DNA of 64,000 nt from Serendipita indica DSM 11827 (lineage: Eukaryota > Basidiomycota > Agaricomycetes > Sebacinales > Serendipitaceae), in assembly GCA_910890315.1 (NCBI GenBank), contig CAJVGD010000012.1, forward strand, positions 372,001-436,000, in the 5' to 3' direction. The position numbers and the translations under genes are program-made. Position 1 is the stretch's first letter, and every line of letters starts with the position of its first letter. Under the pieces are notes generated by a model. It was given only the letters and a program-made list of their open reading frames with translations, made no database searches and was not told the DNA's origin. Positions 23,901-35,270 of the stretch are shown piece after piece.

Positions 23901-25300
23901 TCTACGAAAGGCGGGGAAGACGGAGGCAGACTTGGAGGATCTGCCACCCATGTCGCATATGCGACTGCAGATACCACAAGTCGTAACGCCTACGACCTCG
24001 TTGATCTGGCCACAAATCGCCACGACAGAAAACTTTTTCGAAAAGGCATTGGCGAGTGGTGCATTACAGGCTGCTCCAGAGACATCGTATGTCAATAGCT
24101 TGGACGACATGGTGGAGCCTGAGGGTGGCGCCGGAGAAACCTTTGAAGACGCGGAGGAAGAGGCTGGCGATTGGGGACTTGATGAACCTGAAGAAGAGGC
24201 GACCGCTGAAGCTGAAGACGAGGATGCGGGTGCCAGTGCGACGGAAGGAGTCAGCGAACTCGAACTCTGGATCAAGAACTCGCCATTTGCAGCAGATCAT
24301 GTTGCCGCTGGGTCATTTGAGACGGCAATGCAGGTGCGTAATGTGACGCCTTACATTGTAATAGCTGACGTCGTGGCCAGCTGTTGAATCGGCAATCTGG
24401 CGTCGTCAACTTTGAGCCACTAAAGCCGCTCTTCCTTGCCGGCTTCCGTGCCGCGCACATATACTTTTCGCCGAACGCGGCGCTCCCCCCGCTCCAGCTC
24501 CATCTTCGCAGGAACCCAGAGGTCTCATCCCCGACTCGGGTGTTACCCGTGGCCAGGACGCTCAAGTCGGCCAAGCAAGACTTCCAAGTGGCATGCAAAT
24601 TTGTCTCTGGGAACAAGCTTCCAGATGCAGTCGCTGCATTTAGAAACTTGCTTCACATACTACTGCTTACCGTCGCTGTTGATCAGGAAGAGGCGCAGCA
24701 GGTAAGGCAAACCCCTACGAACGTAACCGGGATACTGACCAAACAAGTTACGAGAGCTAGTGGTCAGCACGAAAGAGTATATGCTTGCTATGATTCTCGA
24801 AACCACTCGACGTGAACGGCCCGCCGAGGACGCCAAACGACATCTCGAGCTGGCAGCGTATTTCACTCACTGCAGGTTGCTACCTCAGCACGCAATTCTT
24901 GCCTTGCGGACGGGTATCCAGACGGCGACCAAGGCGAAGAACTATGCTACGGCCGCTCGATTTGCTCGCCGTCTAGTCGAGCTCAACCCAGATAAAGCAA
25001 CCTTGAACAAGGTCAGTCGATAAGCACGTAAATCCATAAGCCCTAAAACCTCTATAGGCCAAGGAAGTGATTGCTGCTGGCGACCGGAATCCCCGCGATG
25101 CCGTCGAGTTTGCATACGACGAATTCACCGACTTTGAAGTATGCGCTGCCTCGCTTACGCCGATTTACAAAGGATCTCCGAGCGTTCGATGCCCGTACAC
25201 TGGTGCGGCGTTCCATCCACAGTTCAAGGGCAAGCTGGATCCGTTGACGCAGTTGACGGAGATTGGTGCTCCTGCGTCTGGATTACCTACCCCCCGATAA
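20901..25300 (+). CDS. COP1: Coatomer subunit alpha (COPI coat)
   Basis: Alpha-COP forms the COPI cage on Golgi-to-ER vesicles and binds dilysine cargo signals. The start [26 protein letters not shown] is the standard N-terminus. WD40 repeats follow: [66 protein letters not shown] and [14 protein letters not shown] second propeller ([31 protein letters not shown]) and the helical solenoid ([47 protein letters not shown]) come next. An acidic linker ([18 protein letters not shown]) leads to the C-terminal domain ([16 protein letters not shown]-like segment, then [20 protein letters not shown] and a C-P-Y motif binding epsilon-COP). About 15 exons; TAA ends at 25300. It is a housekeeping anchor next to the accessory array. 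Confidence 0.95.
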
Positions 25301-25587
25301 TTCCTTATGTTCCGTCCTTTGGGATAAATCCAACCTGATTTCATATATCTGTTGGCTTCACTGTTGAGCTGAGGGCCATCCGAAGACTTGCAGGTGATTC
25401 TAGAAATTGTTGATTGTAGATCTGAATGAGCGCTGGCGCCATGGCCGCGCCTTCGGCAGTGTCGCGCTTGGCCGACTGGGTTTGGTGGTCATTTGCACTC
25501 AAACTGCAACTCTCACCTTGCGAAACTCGCTCGACGCTCCGGCCTTTGCACACCGCGCTCAAAAGTTCAAGTTGGATTATCTTCCAA

Positions 25588-26603
25588 ATGTCGAAACCCA
25601 ATTTCATGTCAATGCAACCATCTAGTCTCAGCCCCGCGTGAGTCAGACTCTTCAGATCACCATCGCGCGGTTTTCCCCCGTCTTTGACTGATTTAATGGC
25701 ATCTTTGCTGACATCTGTTCTCTTTTTAACCACCTCTGTCTACAGCAACGGTCACAGGCAGACCGTTGGAGATGGGGCCTCTGCTTTCGCCACCGCCAGC
25801 GACGCTATTGCCGTCAACAATAACCAAAGTATGGGCTCTAATGTCCACTACTATTCTACTACCTTCTCTGGCGGTCCAGGGGTGCGTCGTTTCTTGCCTT
25901 TTCGAGATACCCCAGAGGAATCCTGACCTTGTTCCTTAGTGGCGTTTTTGACGCCCCCGTGGAAAAATGCCCTCCTAGAGGGTCGGTAGGTTACGTGACA
26001 GGTGACCTACCGTCGTCTTTTTCCAGCCATCCCGCAGCGAAAGTCAATATCTCCAGCCCGTACCCTTCACCCAACACCCCCTCGACTGCACCCATTCATT
26101 TCATCAAACCCCGTAAACAAAGCAACGACCAGCTCGCAACGCCGCCACTCACGCCTGAAAATTGCGTCGCCGTCCCCCGCGAGTCGTCGAGCTTTGCTGC
26201 CTCTCTTTTCCCCGAGCAAGCATCGACAGTTACCAAGTTTGCAACACCTATCCAGATTGTATCCAACGCGACGTGGGATGGGTTCGTTCTTGCCCTCCCT
26301 GGTCGTCCAAAGGCCCTATACGTGGACGGTCAATACACGCAGTTGGCCAATCTGCGTGAAAGGTGAGCTTGTTCGTGGCACGTGCCACCGTTTTATTCAA
26401 TCCTCTTTTCTTTTAGCGTTGTAGCCTTGCTCGAAATGGCCGACGAACAGCTGGAATGCTCCTCCGTTATTATTGCTATTCCCAAAACCGCTGATGGGCT
26501 CGATGAACTCATTCACAGCCTCATGTACGTCGGTGGTCAGGTTGTCACTCGTCCTCCCTTCAAGGCGAGCTCGACGCACCTTCTCATCGGCTTGGAGATT
26601 TAG
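25588..26603 (+). CDS. OAZ1: Ornithine decarboxylase antizyme with programmed +1 frameshift
   Basis: Antizyme binds ornithine decarboxylase, sends it to the proteasome, and lowers polyamine uptake; its synthesis needs a polyamine-stimulated +1 ribosomal frameshift. ORF1 exons are 25588-25637, 25746-25881 and 25940 onward; the zero frame reads ...GGPGWRF and meets TGA at 25949-25951. Moving one base forward continues as DAPVEKCPPRG in the same exon. ORF2 then shows WDGFVLALPGRPKALYVDGQ, an intron at 26363-26416, and VVALLEMADEQLECSSVIIA, SLMYVGGQVVTRPPF, HLLIGLEI, all diagnostic of antizyme. The start is uncertain: ATG 25588 (MSKPNFMSMQ) is preferred, but the frame is open to an ATG at 25426. 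A naive annotation would call two genes or a broken gene. Confidence 0.93.
25946..25951 (+). promoter_or_regulatory. Antizyme +1 frameshift site (TTT TGA)
   Basis: The zero-frame codons are TGG CGT TTT TGA, followed by C. Shifting +1 at TTT reads GAC GCC CCC. Many antizymes use UCC-UGA; here the P-site codon is UUU. The TGG codon starts immediately after the intron acceptor at 25939, so the shift site forms only near a splice junction. Confidence 0.88.
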
Positions 26604-26760
26604 ATTGTCGTTTTCAACCGCTCAGACTCCAGTTCGAATGTCAGACATCCATGACAAGATATCTCTCCTTTGTTCGTCGCACGTTACCGGATCATCTAGC
26701 TCTCTGCATTCAACATGCACGTGTTCCGTCCATAAGTCCTAATACATGCCCATTTTATCT

Positions 26761-29700
26761 CTATAGCTCCGTCGCGTCACTACTGCTCACATCTGCTGGT
26801 GTCAAGAACCCGAGTGCTGAACGGTAGATGGGAGTATCTGGTGGTTCAGTATCGTATTCCTGGCACGCGGTCTCAGCCCGTCGTCCACGCGCTGGCCATA
26901 CTCACGTCAGGCACCCGCGAAAAGTGCTTTGAAAGCTTCTCAATCACTAGGCTGTAAGCTAGGTGGCTTGTCAAGCGTCTGGCTAACTGTCAGCGTTTGC
27001 CATGGGTTCGAGGGTTTCCCCCGCTTACTTTCTGCCTTGCACGTTGAGTGCATGCCGTGCGTCGATTGCCGAGTCAAGCACGTTCGATGAGTGGGCACCC
27101 TCAGAAAGACTGAGCTTGATCGAAAACTCCTTGTCCGACTTGCTCGACCCAACACCTCGCTCGTACAGCTCAAACCTTGCAACGATAAGCATTGCGCAAC
27201 AGGTGTCTGGTGAAGGATCCCTACGTCAAGTGAGACTATAATATTCTCTTCAGTGCTCGATTCGGGATAATCAAAGCGAACAAACTCACGCAATAGTCCA
27301 ATTCTGGTATCTTTGGATTGGCAATAGGGAGGCCCGAAGTAAGCACGAGATTAAGCAATGTGTGTATGTGTGACTCCTTTGTGAAATAGAGATTCAGGGA
27401 ACCCTCGCCACTGTTCCTAGCATTCTCAAGGTCCTTGATAATATTCCTGAGTAGTGGTAACGAAGTAAGAACGCCAATCTCCTCCTGTCCAGTCCGTTAG
27501 GTGGATTGTCCACGCGCAAACGTCGGCGTACTTTTCCCAGGGTTCTATTCCATATTCCTGTGGAGCCACCAGATCAAAAGAGCCTTTGCTCTCGAGTAGA
27601 GCTCGTGTAGTTTCCTTTTGGGTGGCGGGCTTTCCTTGTCCGGATATTCAGAGAGTTCACTCTCTGGCTTTTCGCCGAAGATAGCAAATAGAAAGGTGCG
27701 ATGATGCAATGCGCAATATTTGAGTGTATCGTAGAGTTCGGATACCTATCCACATTTCTCGTGAGCATTCCCATTCAATCGTGGAGGAACAGACGCACTC
27801 GCGAAGGATCAAACTTTTCCTGCTTGACGTCGCAAAAGTCTTCAAATAGCTTTTCCCATCTTTCCCGGAAGAGCCATGGCTCATCACCACAGCACCATCT
27901 TTGTTGAATCTTATCTGTGTCCATCGTTTCAAAGTTGTGTCTCATTGTCTCTCGAAAGCCGGATAACAGCTCGATCACCTCCTGTGAACAAGGTTAGAGC
28001 TCTCAAACTTCAAAGCCATGTACGCACCGCGACGACTTCCACTGGCTCTTTTCTCAAGTTCTTTGGCCAAGTCAGCTGTGGTCGCCTATCCGGCTCACCT
28101 GGGCGAAGGAGAATCTTAAGACGCTTTTTCACTTCATCCATCAGATCTTTGGCTTCATTAGAATCGTCCAAAAGGTCCTTTCGAATGATGAGTTGTAGGG
28201 CCGTGGCCGTTTTCTCGTCCTTGGTGCTTCGATCGGCCGTGGCATTCGACCATGATGAACGGTCAGAGATGCGCGGTGAGTTTGACAGGGGGTCGACAGC
28301 AGTGGACAACGACGTGGAGAATGTCGCAGCAGACGGCGAAGCAGAGGGCCCGTCCAGTGATATCGTCGTGTCTTTGTGATTTCCTGGTAGATTGTGAACA
28401 ACGGCATTAGCGAAAGAGGAAAGCGAGCTAATGATGCTGTGCTCCCTGTGATGTGACGGAGAGGAGCTCGCCGCCGGACTGATAGCAATAGGTGACGTGA
28501 CCTGCTGTTGATTCGATTGAACAGAAGGATACAAACTCGATGTGGTTCCATTTTGATGCTGTTGCTCACGTTGTTGCTGAGCTGCTGAAGGCGTCAAAAG
28601 CGCCGCCGCAAAGATTTCTGCCGATGCCGTAACGCGTCGTTCGGAAGACGTGTATATTTTAACATTGTTCAAGCATTCCTTGTCTGTTTAATACCGTCCA
28701 ATCGCGAGTCGAATCCGATACGAGTCCAGGCGTCCAGTCGAATCAACCGACCGGAATAATGAGAATAGACCATAAATTAGAACGATGTGAGAAACGTGCG
28801 CTGGCGCTTCAATATGCGCTTGAGCCACGTACTCATGATTGAAATATCCCGCCGCATGTTCTCGCCTAAGTCACGCGACTGATACCTCGCTGCATGCGTA
28901 AACTATATGAAACATTAGCAATTTCTTTTCGGTTTAGACTATGGTCTTACCTCGCCTCCCCATTTCAGGACGAGGGTGAGCTTGTCCAGCTTCCGCGTTC
29001 CGGCTCCCTTATTCTTGTGGTAGCCCGGCTTTAGTTGCGCTTTAGTCCCCGGGAGATCAATCTTTTTGAAAAGCGCATTGTTGAGAGCGGAGAGTTTTCC
29101 AAGGTCCTCCCCAATCGCACCCAGCTCTCTCGCTTCCTCAATAGCCGTGGCAATAGTCTCCAATTGTTCTCTTTCTCGAAGGATTATCTCCTCTCTCTCA
29201 CCATTCAGCAGTCGAACGAATGGCTGAGCCCATGCTTCGGTGATAGGAAAGTTGTATTTTAGCTTCTGCTTGGGAGTCCGATCGGCGTGACGAAAGACGG
29301 TCACATTGGCCTTGAGCTTCCATGAGGGCGCCTCTGGTGTTTTCGCCTGTTCAGAGATGGACTGTGCGCGCAGAGGGGAGGCCATAAGGCGTTTGCTGAT
29401 ATCCAGCAGAATGTCGGCGGCTTTATCTATTTCTTGAGTCAGCGCGCCCCGTCGGACATCCACTATCAGGAACAAACTAACCGTAGTATGAATCGTTTCC
29501 TTTGACAAAACTCCAGCCGTTTACATCGATTACCAGGCTTCTTGCACCATTGCCGCAGCGGAGGAGGTCAAAGCCGCAAACCCTTTGCCCAAAACCTTGA
29601 CAGATGCGAGCCGCCCAGTCTTTCTCCTGATCTGATAGGCGAGTGATGAAACGAATCTCTTTCCCCTCCGTGTTGCGACGGACGACGCCATCTACAACAG

Positions 29701-30715
29701 GAGATTTGCGAGTTTCCGCATGCGTGTAGTTTGGGCCAACTGTATAGACCTTGATATCTTCGGCTTAAAAAAGTTTAAGTCTTTGAAAGGACGAACAGAG
29801 ATCTGGGCTCACCATTGTCCACGTCGATAAACTCTTCATAGATATACGACTTGTCCGTCCGAGGCGCAATCAAGTCTGGATCGAGCTCGCTGGACTGGTT
29901 CCCGACCTATGTAAATGAAAGTGAGCACATTTATCTGGCAGGAGCGGACTAATTTATGGGCACGCGACCACTTCACGGCGACTTACCTTGCGGAATAGCT
30001 TCCTGCCACCCTTTCCGTCTCTAAAGTAGACATAGACGTCATGATCCTCTCCGCTCACGGGCTTTTCAACGAAAGGCTTCTCGATGACTACACCGTCAAC
30101 GATAATGGCGTTTCCATCCTCTCGCAGCTGGACCTTGGCCGGTGGAACGTTCTGTGGAAGCTCGAACCCCAATCTCTTTTCAACCTGTTCCCGAAACCCG
30201 TCCGGGATCCTAGGTCCACCATCGCGGCTCGCCTCAACTCGCCGGGGTGTCGGGACACCGAGATGATCGAGCATCCGGCCTACGATCCGACGGTCCCAGA
30301 GGATAGATTGCATCGAAAGGTCATTGATGCAGAACGGCTTGCGAAGGTTGGCGTAGGAAACAGCCTTGAGGAGAGGAAATTCAACGAGTTTGTCCTTGCT
30401 GAAGAACGAGATTAACACGTCACATCTGGGCCAATTTTGCACGTCTGTGAGAGAGTGTTCATGTCAAAGATAGGACTCTTTAATCAGAGTCGCACCTTCG
30501 TCGAGTATGACTTTATCACCAAAAACCTTGACCTCGACGAGCGGTCCGCCGCGCTCAACGAAGCGGGTCAAGATCTCTTGCATAGCTCTTGAGCGAGCTT
30601 TTACGTCCATTGCGCACACGCCAAGGACGATTGCCTTTGTAGACACAGCCGTCGACGACGGGGCTCCTGCATCAGCTGAGATGGCGCCGTTTGTAAGCGC
30701 AGAAAGAGCCTCCAT
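26761..30715 (-). CDS. VIP1: Diphosphoinositol pentakisphosphate kinase (PPIP5K, Vip1/Asp1)
   Basis: Two-domain enzyme of inositol pyrophosphate metabolism: an ATP-grasp kinase and a histidine acid phosphatase-like domain. From [13 protein letters not shown] the kinase shows [59 protein letters not shown] and [16 protein letters not shown]. The phosphatase domain carries [19 protein letters not shown] (catalytic RH) and later the PPIP5K blocks [23 protein letters not shown] and [14 protein letters not shown]. Near the end an 11-nt exon (27225-27235) restores LDYCSHLTFELYE, and the C-terminus reads [19 protein letters not shown]. With a GTGAGT...CAG intron the protein ends at TAG 26761-26763; without it at TGA 26873. 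A Ser/Gln-rich insert of about 150 residues (28200-28600) lies in the phosphatase domain. It converges on the antizyme gene. Confidence 0.92.
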
Positions 30716-31884
30716 AGTGAATATTGAGTAAATCTGATAATAAAATTTCTGGTCGTATACACGAAAGTGGGGATCCGGGTTGTGGTGAGGGTCGAAGAGG
30801 GGAGCGGAGTGGCGACCGGGTTTAAAACTAGATTGGACCCGTCCATGACGAAGCCAGCCAGGTGCGGTGTCAACTCCGCCTGGAAGTCTGCTTGAAGATG
30901 TGTTGCACTCGCTGGACGCAACCAGGACGCGTTCCAGGACTTGGAGAGCCTTCCTCCTTGCGCAGTTTATCGATCGGCGTCTGGATTCAACGTTCGTCGC
31001 AGTTCAGATCTTTCTCAGACAATAATATAGCAGTGATATCACTGCTGCTATCTCCATTCTCTGACCAGGGCTCTCCAAGCCACTTTGGGATGCACCGGGC
31101 TCTTTCTCTGTGGCTGGCCAATCGTACCTCTACCGTCATATCGAACGTTCGTTATCTCACTTGCGTGTCCAACTCATTCGGAGACGGCGCGCTCTGATAG
31201 CCACGATTCTACATTGCCTTCTCCGCAACGAGGCCAACACAAGTTCTTCCCGTTGAATACGCCAGTCACACGACAGTGCGTTTCTGAGACTTGAGTGCTC
31301 TATGGAGGCTCGGTGAGGACTGGAATACGTTCTGGTCATTGTTGGGAACTTCATCCTGGTGACCATCGGACGGTTCCTTTCGTCGAGCACTGCAACGATG
31401 TATCCCTGATCTCCTGGAATCACCGGTAGTCATCAACTTGGGAGTATCCTTCTCGTGTGAGTTTTGTGAGCCGAAAATACCTCAAGCTGACTCCCCTTGT
31501 CTCGGCAAGTTCTCAACTTGACAAAGGGCCACGACCGAGCGAACTGCATTTTGGCGGTTTCACGTTCTAGGCGCTGATACACTAGTGTTACTGCCCTCAG
31601 CAAACCATTGCGAGGCGTGAGAAGTACCCGCCTCTCCGCCAAAGTCACATTCAGTTCTCCCTAGAACCGATGAACCCTCGTACGGGCGCAAATTGCTGCC
31701 GTTATCGGAGATGCTGTGAATCACGTCGCGTAGTCGGTCTCGAGCCAGAAGTTGGACTCTATAGCCACTTTGCGAGGTATAAAAGTGTACTTTTGGACGC
31801 CATGGTCACTCCATCTTCCTTCGGGCGGTCTGGTACCACTTTCTTCTTCTTCTTGTTGCTCGTCCTTTGTTGCACTTTTCAACT
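30716..31884. other. Intergenic region between VIP1 and the small secreted protein genes
   Basis: These 1,169 bp between divergent genes contain several open frames (for example 31157-31423 minus and 31433-31648 minus) but none has splice support, a signal peptide or familiar sequence. TATAAAA at 31778-31784 probably serves the gene starting at 31885. Confidence 0.5.
31778..31784 (+). promoter_or_regulatory. Candidate TATA box of small secreted protein gene 1
   Basis: TATAAAA lies 101 bp upstream of the ATG at 31885, followed by a pyrimidine-rich leader (CTTCTTCTTCTTG). The paralogues at 33422 and 34666 have ATAAAAGG-like and ATAAAAAGG sequences at comparable places. Confidence 0.5.
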
Positions 31885-32429
31885 ATGGTCTACTTCACTC
31901 GCACCCTTCTCGTCGCAATCACTTTTGCAACCATTCCAACCATCAACGGGGTCCCGTGAGTGCGCCTCCTGTGGCTCAGGGCTTGTGACTAATGTCTTGC
32001 AGCCTGACAGCATCGCAAGATAGATCGAACATCGCTCGCCGCGCTCTTTGCGGTCTCTTTTGCCACGCAAAATCCGACCTCGAGTACTTACAACGGTCAC
32101 AGAAGGGGTAAAAGACTGATGTTGTCCCCAGGCTGCATTTCCGAAGTTGTCAAAGTTGCCCAACTGCTACTTCTTACCAGAACCAATGTTCTCCATGTGA
32201 TGGCGTCCTCCAAGCTAAAGCAGAGAAAATTGTCAAGAAGAACTGGAAGAAGGATAAGCAACTCAACTCCAACTACCAGGCCGTCGAGATACAGTGAGCC
32301 CCGTTTAGCTCCCATTGTGATATGACTCATAGTCTTACCAGTTACTATGCGAATTCTGGGTCGCATATACATGCGATGTATTTCACGGCTGATGGCCATC
32401 GAGTGACTGTCTCGTACCTCTACGAATGA
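31885..32429 (+). CDS. Small secreted CxxC protein, copy 1 of 3
   Basis: Not a known family to me. Splicing by eye gives a signal peptide (MVYFTRTLLVAITFATIPTINGVP), a short pro-region with a dibasic site (IARR/ALCGLF), then LHFRSCQSCPTATSYQNQC, SPCDGVLQAKAEKIVKKNW, KKDKQLNSNYQAVEIQ and a C-terminal strand-like part YYANSGSHIHAMYF...VTVSYLYE. Three introns are inferred, including a 48-nt one with a GTACTT donor near 32080 that is the least certain. The layout (signal peptide, dibasic site, F-x-x-C-x-x-C, a second C-x-x-C-like pair, Lys-rich helix, final strands) recurs in the next two genes on the same strand. No catalytic motif is seen; a secreted effector or structural role is possible but unproven. 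Confidence 0.65.
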
Positions 32430-33421
32430 AACGTCCACCATAGCATGAACCCTCGTTTCTTATCTTTATTGTTAAACGGTAGACTTGAAATCTACTTTAA
32501 TATTCCACAAGTGTTGAATCACAAGATGGGCTACCAGTATAGATCTAGGAAGTGAGGTAGTCTTGAAGGTTGATGGTAGGGAGCCTTCCTCGCAGTGTAA
32601 ACCTATTCCCTAGCTCAATGATTAGCTCCTACTTGAGCCTACCAAATGATTCTATATCATTGATGGAGTATGGGACCAGGGAGATGAAGGGACAGTTGGC
32701 GACCGGTCAGCCCAAGTAAACCAAGTGCGCCCTATCCCACTGGATCATACTTGGATCCCGCCCTAAGTCGAATCGAATTTGTCCACCGTGACCGCTCATA
32801 TTTTTGCTCATCAAACGAAGGAAGGCTATGGTCGGTCAAGTTTCAGTATCTATTGCGAAAGCTGGCCCAAGAAGTTCGCCAAGTTACAGCATGTGCACTC
32901 GGTTGGCAGGTTCGCCAGATTTGGAATCTCATTTCCCACGTCGATAAATAATAATACCCTTCTGAACCGCTTTGCCGCTTTGCCGTCGACGGCAGTAACA
33001 CAAGACATGTGAAGCCTCAAAGGGTCGTTCGGAAATAATCCCTGATACTCACTGCAATACCGCATACAATCGTTTGACACTGCTTTCAACTTGATTCGAC
33101 CGGAGTTGTACGGAGATAACTGATCGAACCCTCACTTGAGTCGTAACCGGACTTTCGAACTTCACAATACGCGGCATATTGCTCATTAATCAAGTCTCAT
33201 AACCATCTCGCGTTTACAAATTTAGCCAAGAAGGGTGAAGAGAAATACCGCATTGCCTACAGTCTCAGAACTCGAATAAAAGGAGTTGGGAGTCGTCGAT
33301 GGTTATCCTCACTTCCTTCTTCACCCTCGATCTGGTATCGACCTTTCAGCTTTTACGCTTTTTTTCTTTCTTCTTTTTTCTTTCTTCTTTCTTCTTTCTT
33401 TCCCTGTACTCCATCTCGACC
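32430..33421. other. Intergenic region between secreted protein copies 1 and 2
   Basis: No gene is supported in these 992 bp. An AATAAAAGG motif near 33275 and the pyrimidine tract at 33359-33405 look like core promoter parts for the next gene. Confidence 0.5.
33359..33405 (+). repeat. Pyrimidine tract (TTTC/TTC repeats) before secreted protein copy 2
   Basis: An almost pure T/C stretch of about 47 bp ends 17 bp before the ATG at 33422. Such tracts are common just upstream of highly expressed fungal start sites. Confidence 0.7.
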
Positions 33422-34008
33422 ATGTTCGGCTTCACATACATTACTGTCCTCGTCGCAATGCTCGCTTCCACCCAGGTCGCTCTTTCCGCTCCGTACGTAT
33501 TTCAATCACCTGCTCTGATCATTTTAACATCGTATGTAGTATGCCGGACGTTGCTGCATTCCAAGAGGCTGGTCTTGAGAAGCGCTCACCAGAACCGGTG
33601 ATGCAACTCCTTGAAGCCCGAGGAAATTGCCCTAGCAAAGGTTCCGTCCCAACGTGAGTATCCTCGTCTACGAACGGAACTCGGCTAACGGTCATCCACA
33701 GCCTGACTTTCAAAGCCTGCTACGAATGCCCCAAGCCACTCGCTCCTTGCAAGCCGTGTCACCCTCAATTCAGGAACATTGCAGAGCCGTTCCTTCAGAA
33801 GCACTATAAGAAAGATAAAAACTTGCAGTCCAAAGGGTATACCTCGGCCACCATCACGTCAGTATCTTTAAATGCTTACAGAGCCAATCTAATGCCATCT
33901 TTTAGTCGGTACGACACTCAACCTAACTGGGTTCACGTTCAGTATCACCAATGCGATAACCCCAAGGTCATTGCTCCTGCATCCTACAACCTCGACGTCA
34001 AGCCATAG
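33422..34008 (+). CDS. Small secreted CxxC protein, copy 2 of 3
   Basis: The clearest member of the trio. Exons join to a signal peptide (MFGFTYITVLVAMLASTQVALSAP), a pro-region ending in LEKR/SPEP, then QLLEARGNCPSKGSVPTLTF, KACYECPKPLAPCKPC, HPQFRNIAEPFLQKHYKKDK, and a tail with RYDTQPNWVHVQYHQCDNPK ending NLDVKP. Introns follow SAP, SVPT and SATIT, the same three places as in copy 1. Two C-x-x-C pairs and a further Cys in the tail suggest disulfides. The mature part is about 100 residues and basic. Function unknown. A Kex2-type cut after KR is likely. Confidence 0.75.
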
Positions 34009-34665
34009 AGAAGAGTACTAGCTTTGTTTATTAGTATTTATATATCCATGTCAGCGCTGGCCAATCATTGGGGAATTTCATCTTGAACCCGAGAATGGAA
34101 GTTGAGAACAGTCTTGCATTTGTGAAATCTCAATGAATGAGTTGCGCTACGACGTAATTTTGCTATAGGTAGAACTTGGCCGGCTCTCGACTTCGCAATT
34201 ACTTCTATTGCTATGCAGATGACAAGCGAAATCATCAGAACTCGAAAAAACCTACAGCCTCTACAAAAGAGATATGGAAAGCATGGATAGCATTATGCTG
34301 AACCACGCCAGTCACCGGCCCCTTACTGGAACTATCGAGCAACCGTCGGGACCACCCAAGTGCATTTGCGTCTACCACGATAATGTGACCTGTAGTGTAC
34401 AGACTGGTCATATAACTATTATCCCAGGCTAACCACGGCGTCCAGATATAATTTGTACCCGAGCTGTTCTTCAATTTACTGCGCTTCTTAATCAGATGTA
34501 AATTTGAGCTGCACCGTCCTCTCTTTGTTCACTATTAACCCAACTTCTTATCTCCGTTCCCGCGCCAAAATGAGTGCCTAGTCGATAAAAAGGACCTTTG
34601 AACTCGCAGTCGACTGCCAAACTTTCCATCTCTGATCTAATATCAGCCTTTTATTTGCTCTTCCT
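34009..34665. other. Intergenic region between secreted protein copies 2 and 3
   Basis: No gene is supported in these 657 bp. A GATAAAAAGG motif about 80 bp before the next ATG is a possible TATA element. Confidence 0.5.
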
Positions 34666-35184
34666 ATGCATCGTCTCATTTCTTTCACTCTTTTGGCTAC
34701 TACATTCGCCTCCCTGGCAGTCTGCGCACCGTAAGACTCTCCTTCGAGTCAGGTGAAAAGAAACCGACTAGATTCAGACTCTCTGACCATCCCCCACCGC
34801 ATAAGCAAGCCCTCAAAAGGCGTGATGCGAAAGCCCAAGCTGTAATATCGGACCCAATGCTGGGTACATTTTGTATCTCGAACCACTATAGAGTCTGAGG
34901 ATATGTAGGTGGGAATTCCAAAGCTGCCGAGATTGCACTCGAGGCTGTGAGCCATGCAACGATGTGATCAAGGGGCTCCTGGAAGGTATGGCTTTCAAAC
35001 AGCCTCAGCAGAGAGTGGATTCACTTTGAACACTCTCAAGTTCATATTCATGCCTTTTCTCGCTGAGAGTCTGATTTAGACGACCTACAGGTATAATGGC
35101 CGAGATTTTGTAGCAACATATGAGAACTGTGGGAATGGCAGGACGTTCAGAGCCACCTATCCTTTCTCTATGTCGTTACTCTGA
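34666..35184 (+). CDS. Small secreted CxxC protein, copy 3 of 3 (diverged)
   Basis: The signal peptide MHRLISFTLLATTFASLAVCAP ends at a GTAAGA donor exactly where the first intron lies in copies 1 and 2. The next exons give LSDHPPPHKQALKRR/DAKAQ, then WEFQSCRDCTRGCEPC, NDVIKGLLE and, after an intron, YNGRDFVATYENCGNGRTFR ending FSMSLL. F-x-S-C-x-x-C and the second C-x-x-C match copies 1 and 2. The Lys-rich helix (NWKKDK / HYKKDK) is not found; the region 34988-35090 may be one long intron or hold a lost exon, so the gene could be truncated. Function unknown. Confidence 0.55.
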
Positions 35185-35270
35185 TGGAACTGAAGGCTTG
35201 ACGAAAATGGTGATGGAACAAATGACTGAATAAGTGGGTGCGTATCAGGAAAATTCGCTCAGAGGGACGA

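Noticed and set aside
25684-25926. Separate small gene ending GluSer-TGA before antizyme ORF2
   Set aside because: The last codons lie in an intron; the spliced reading joins to the antizyme with a +1 shift.
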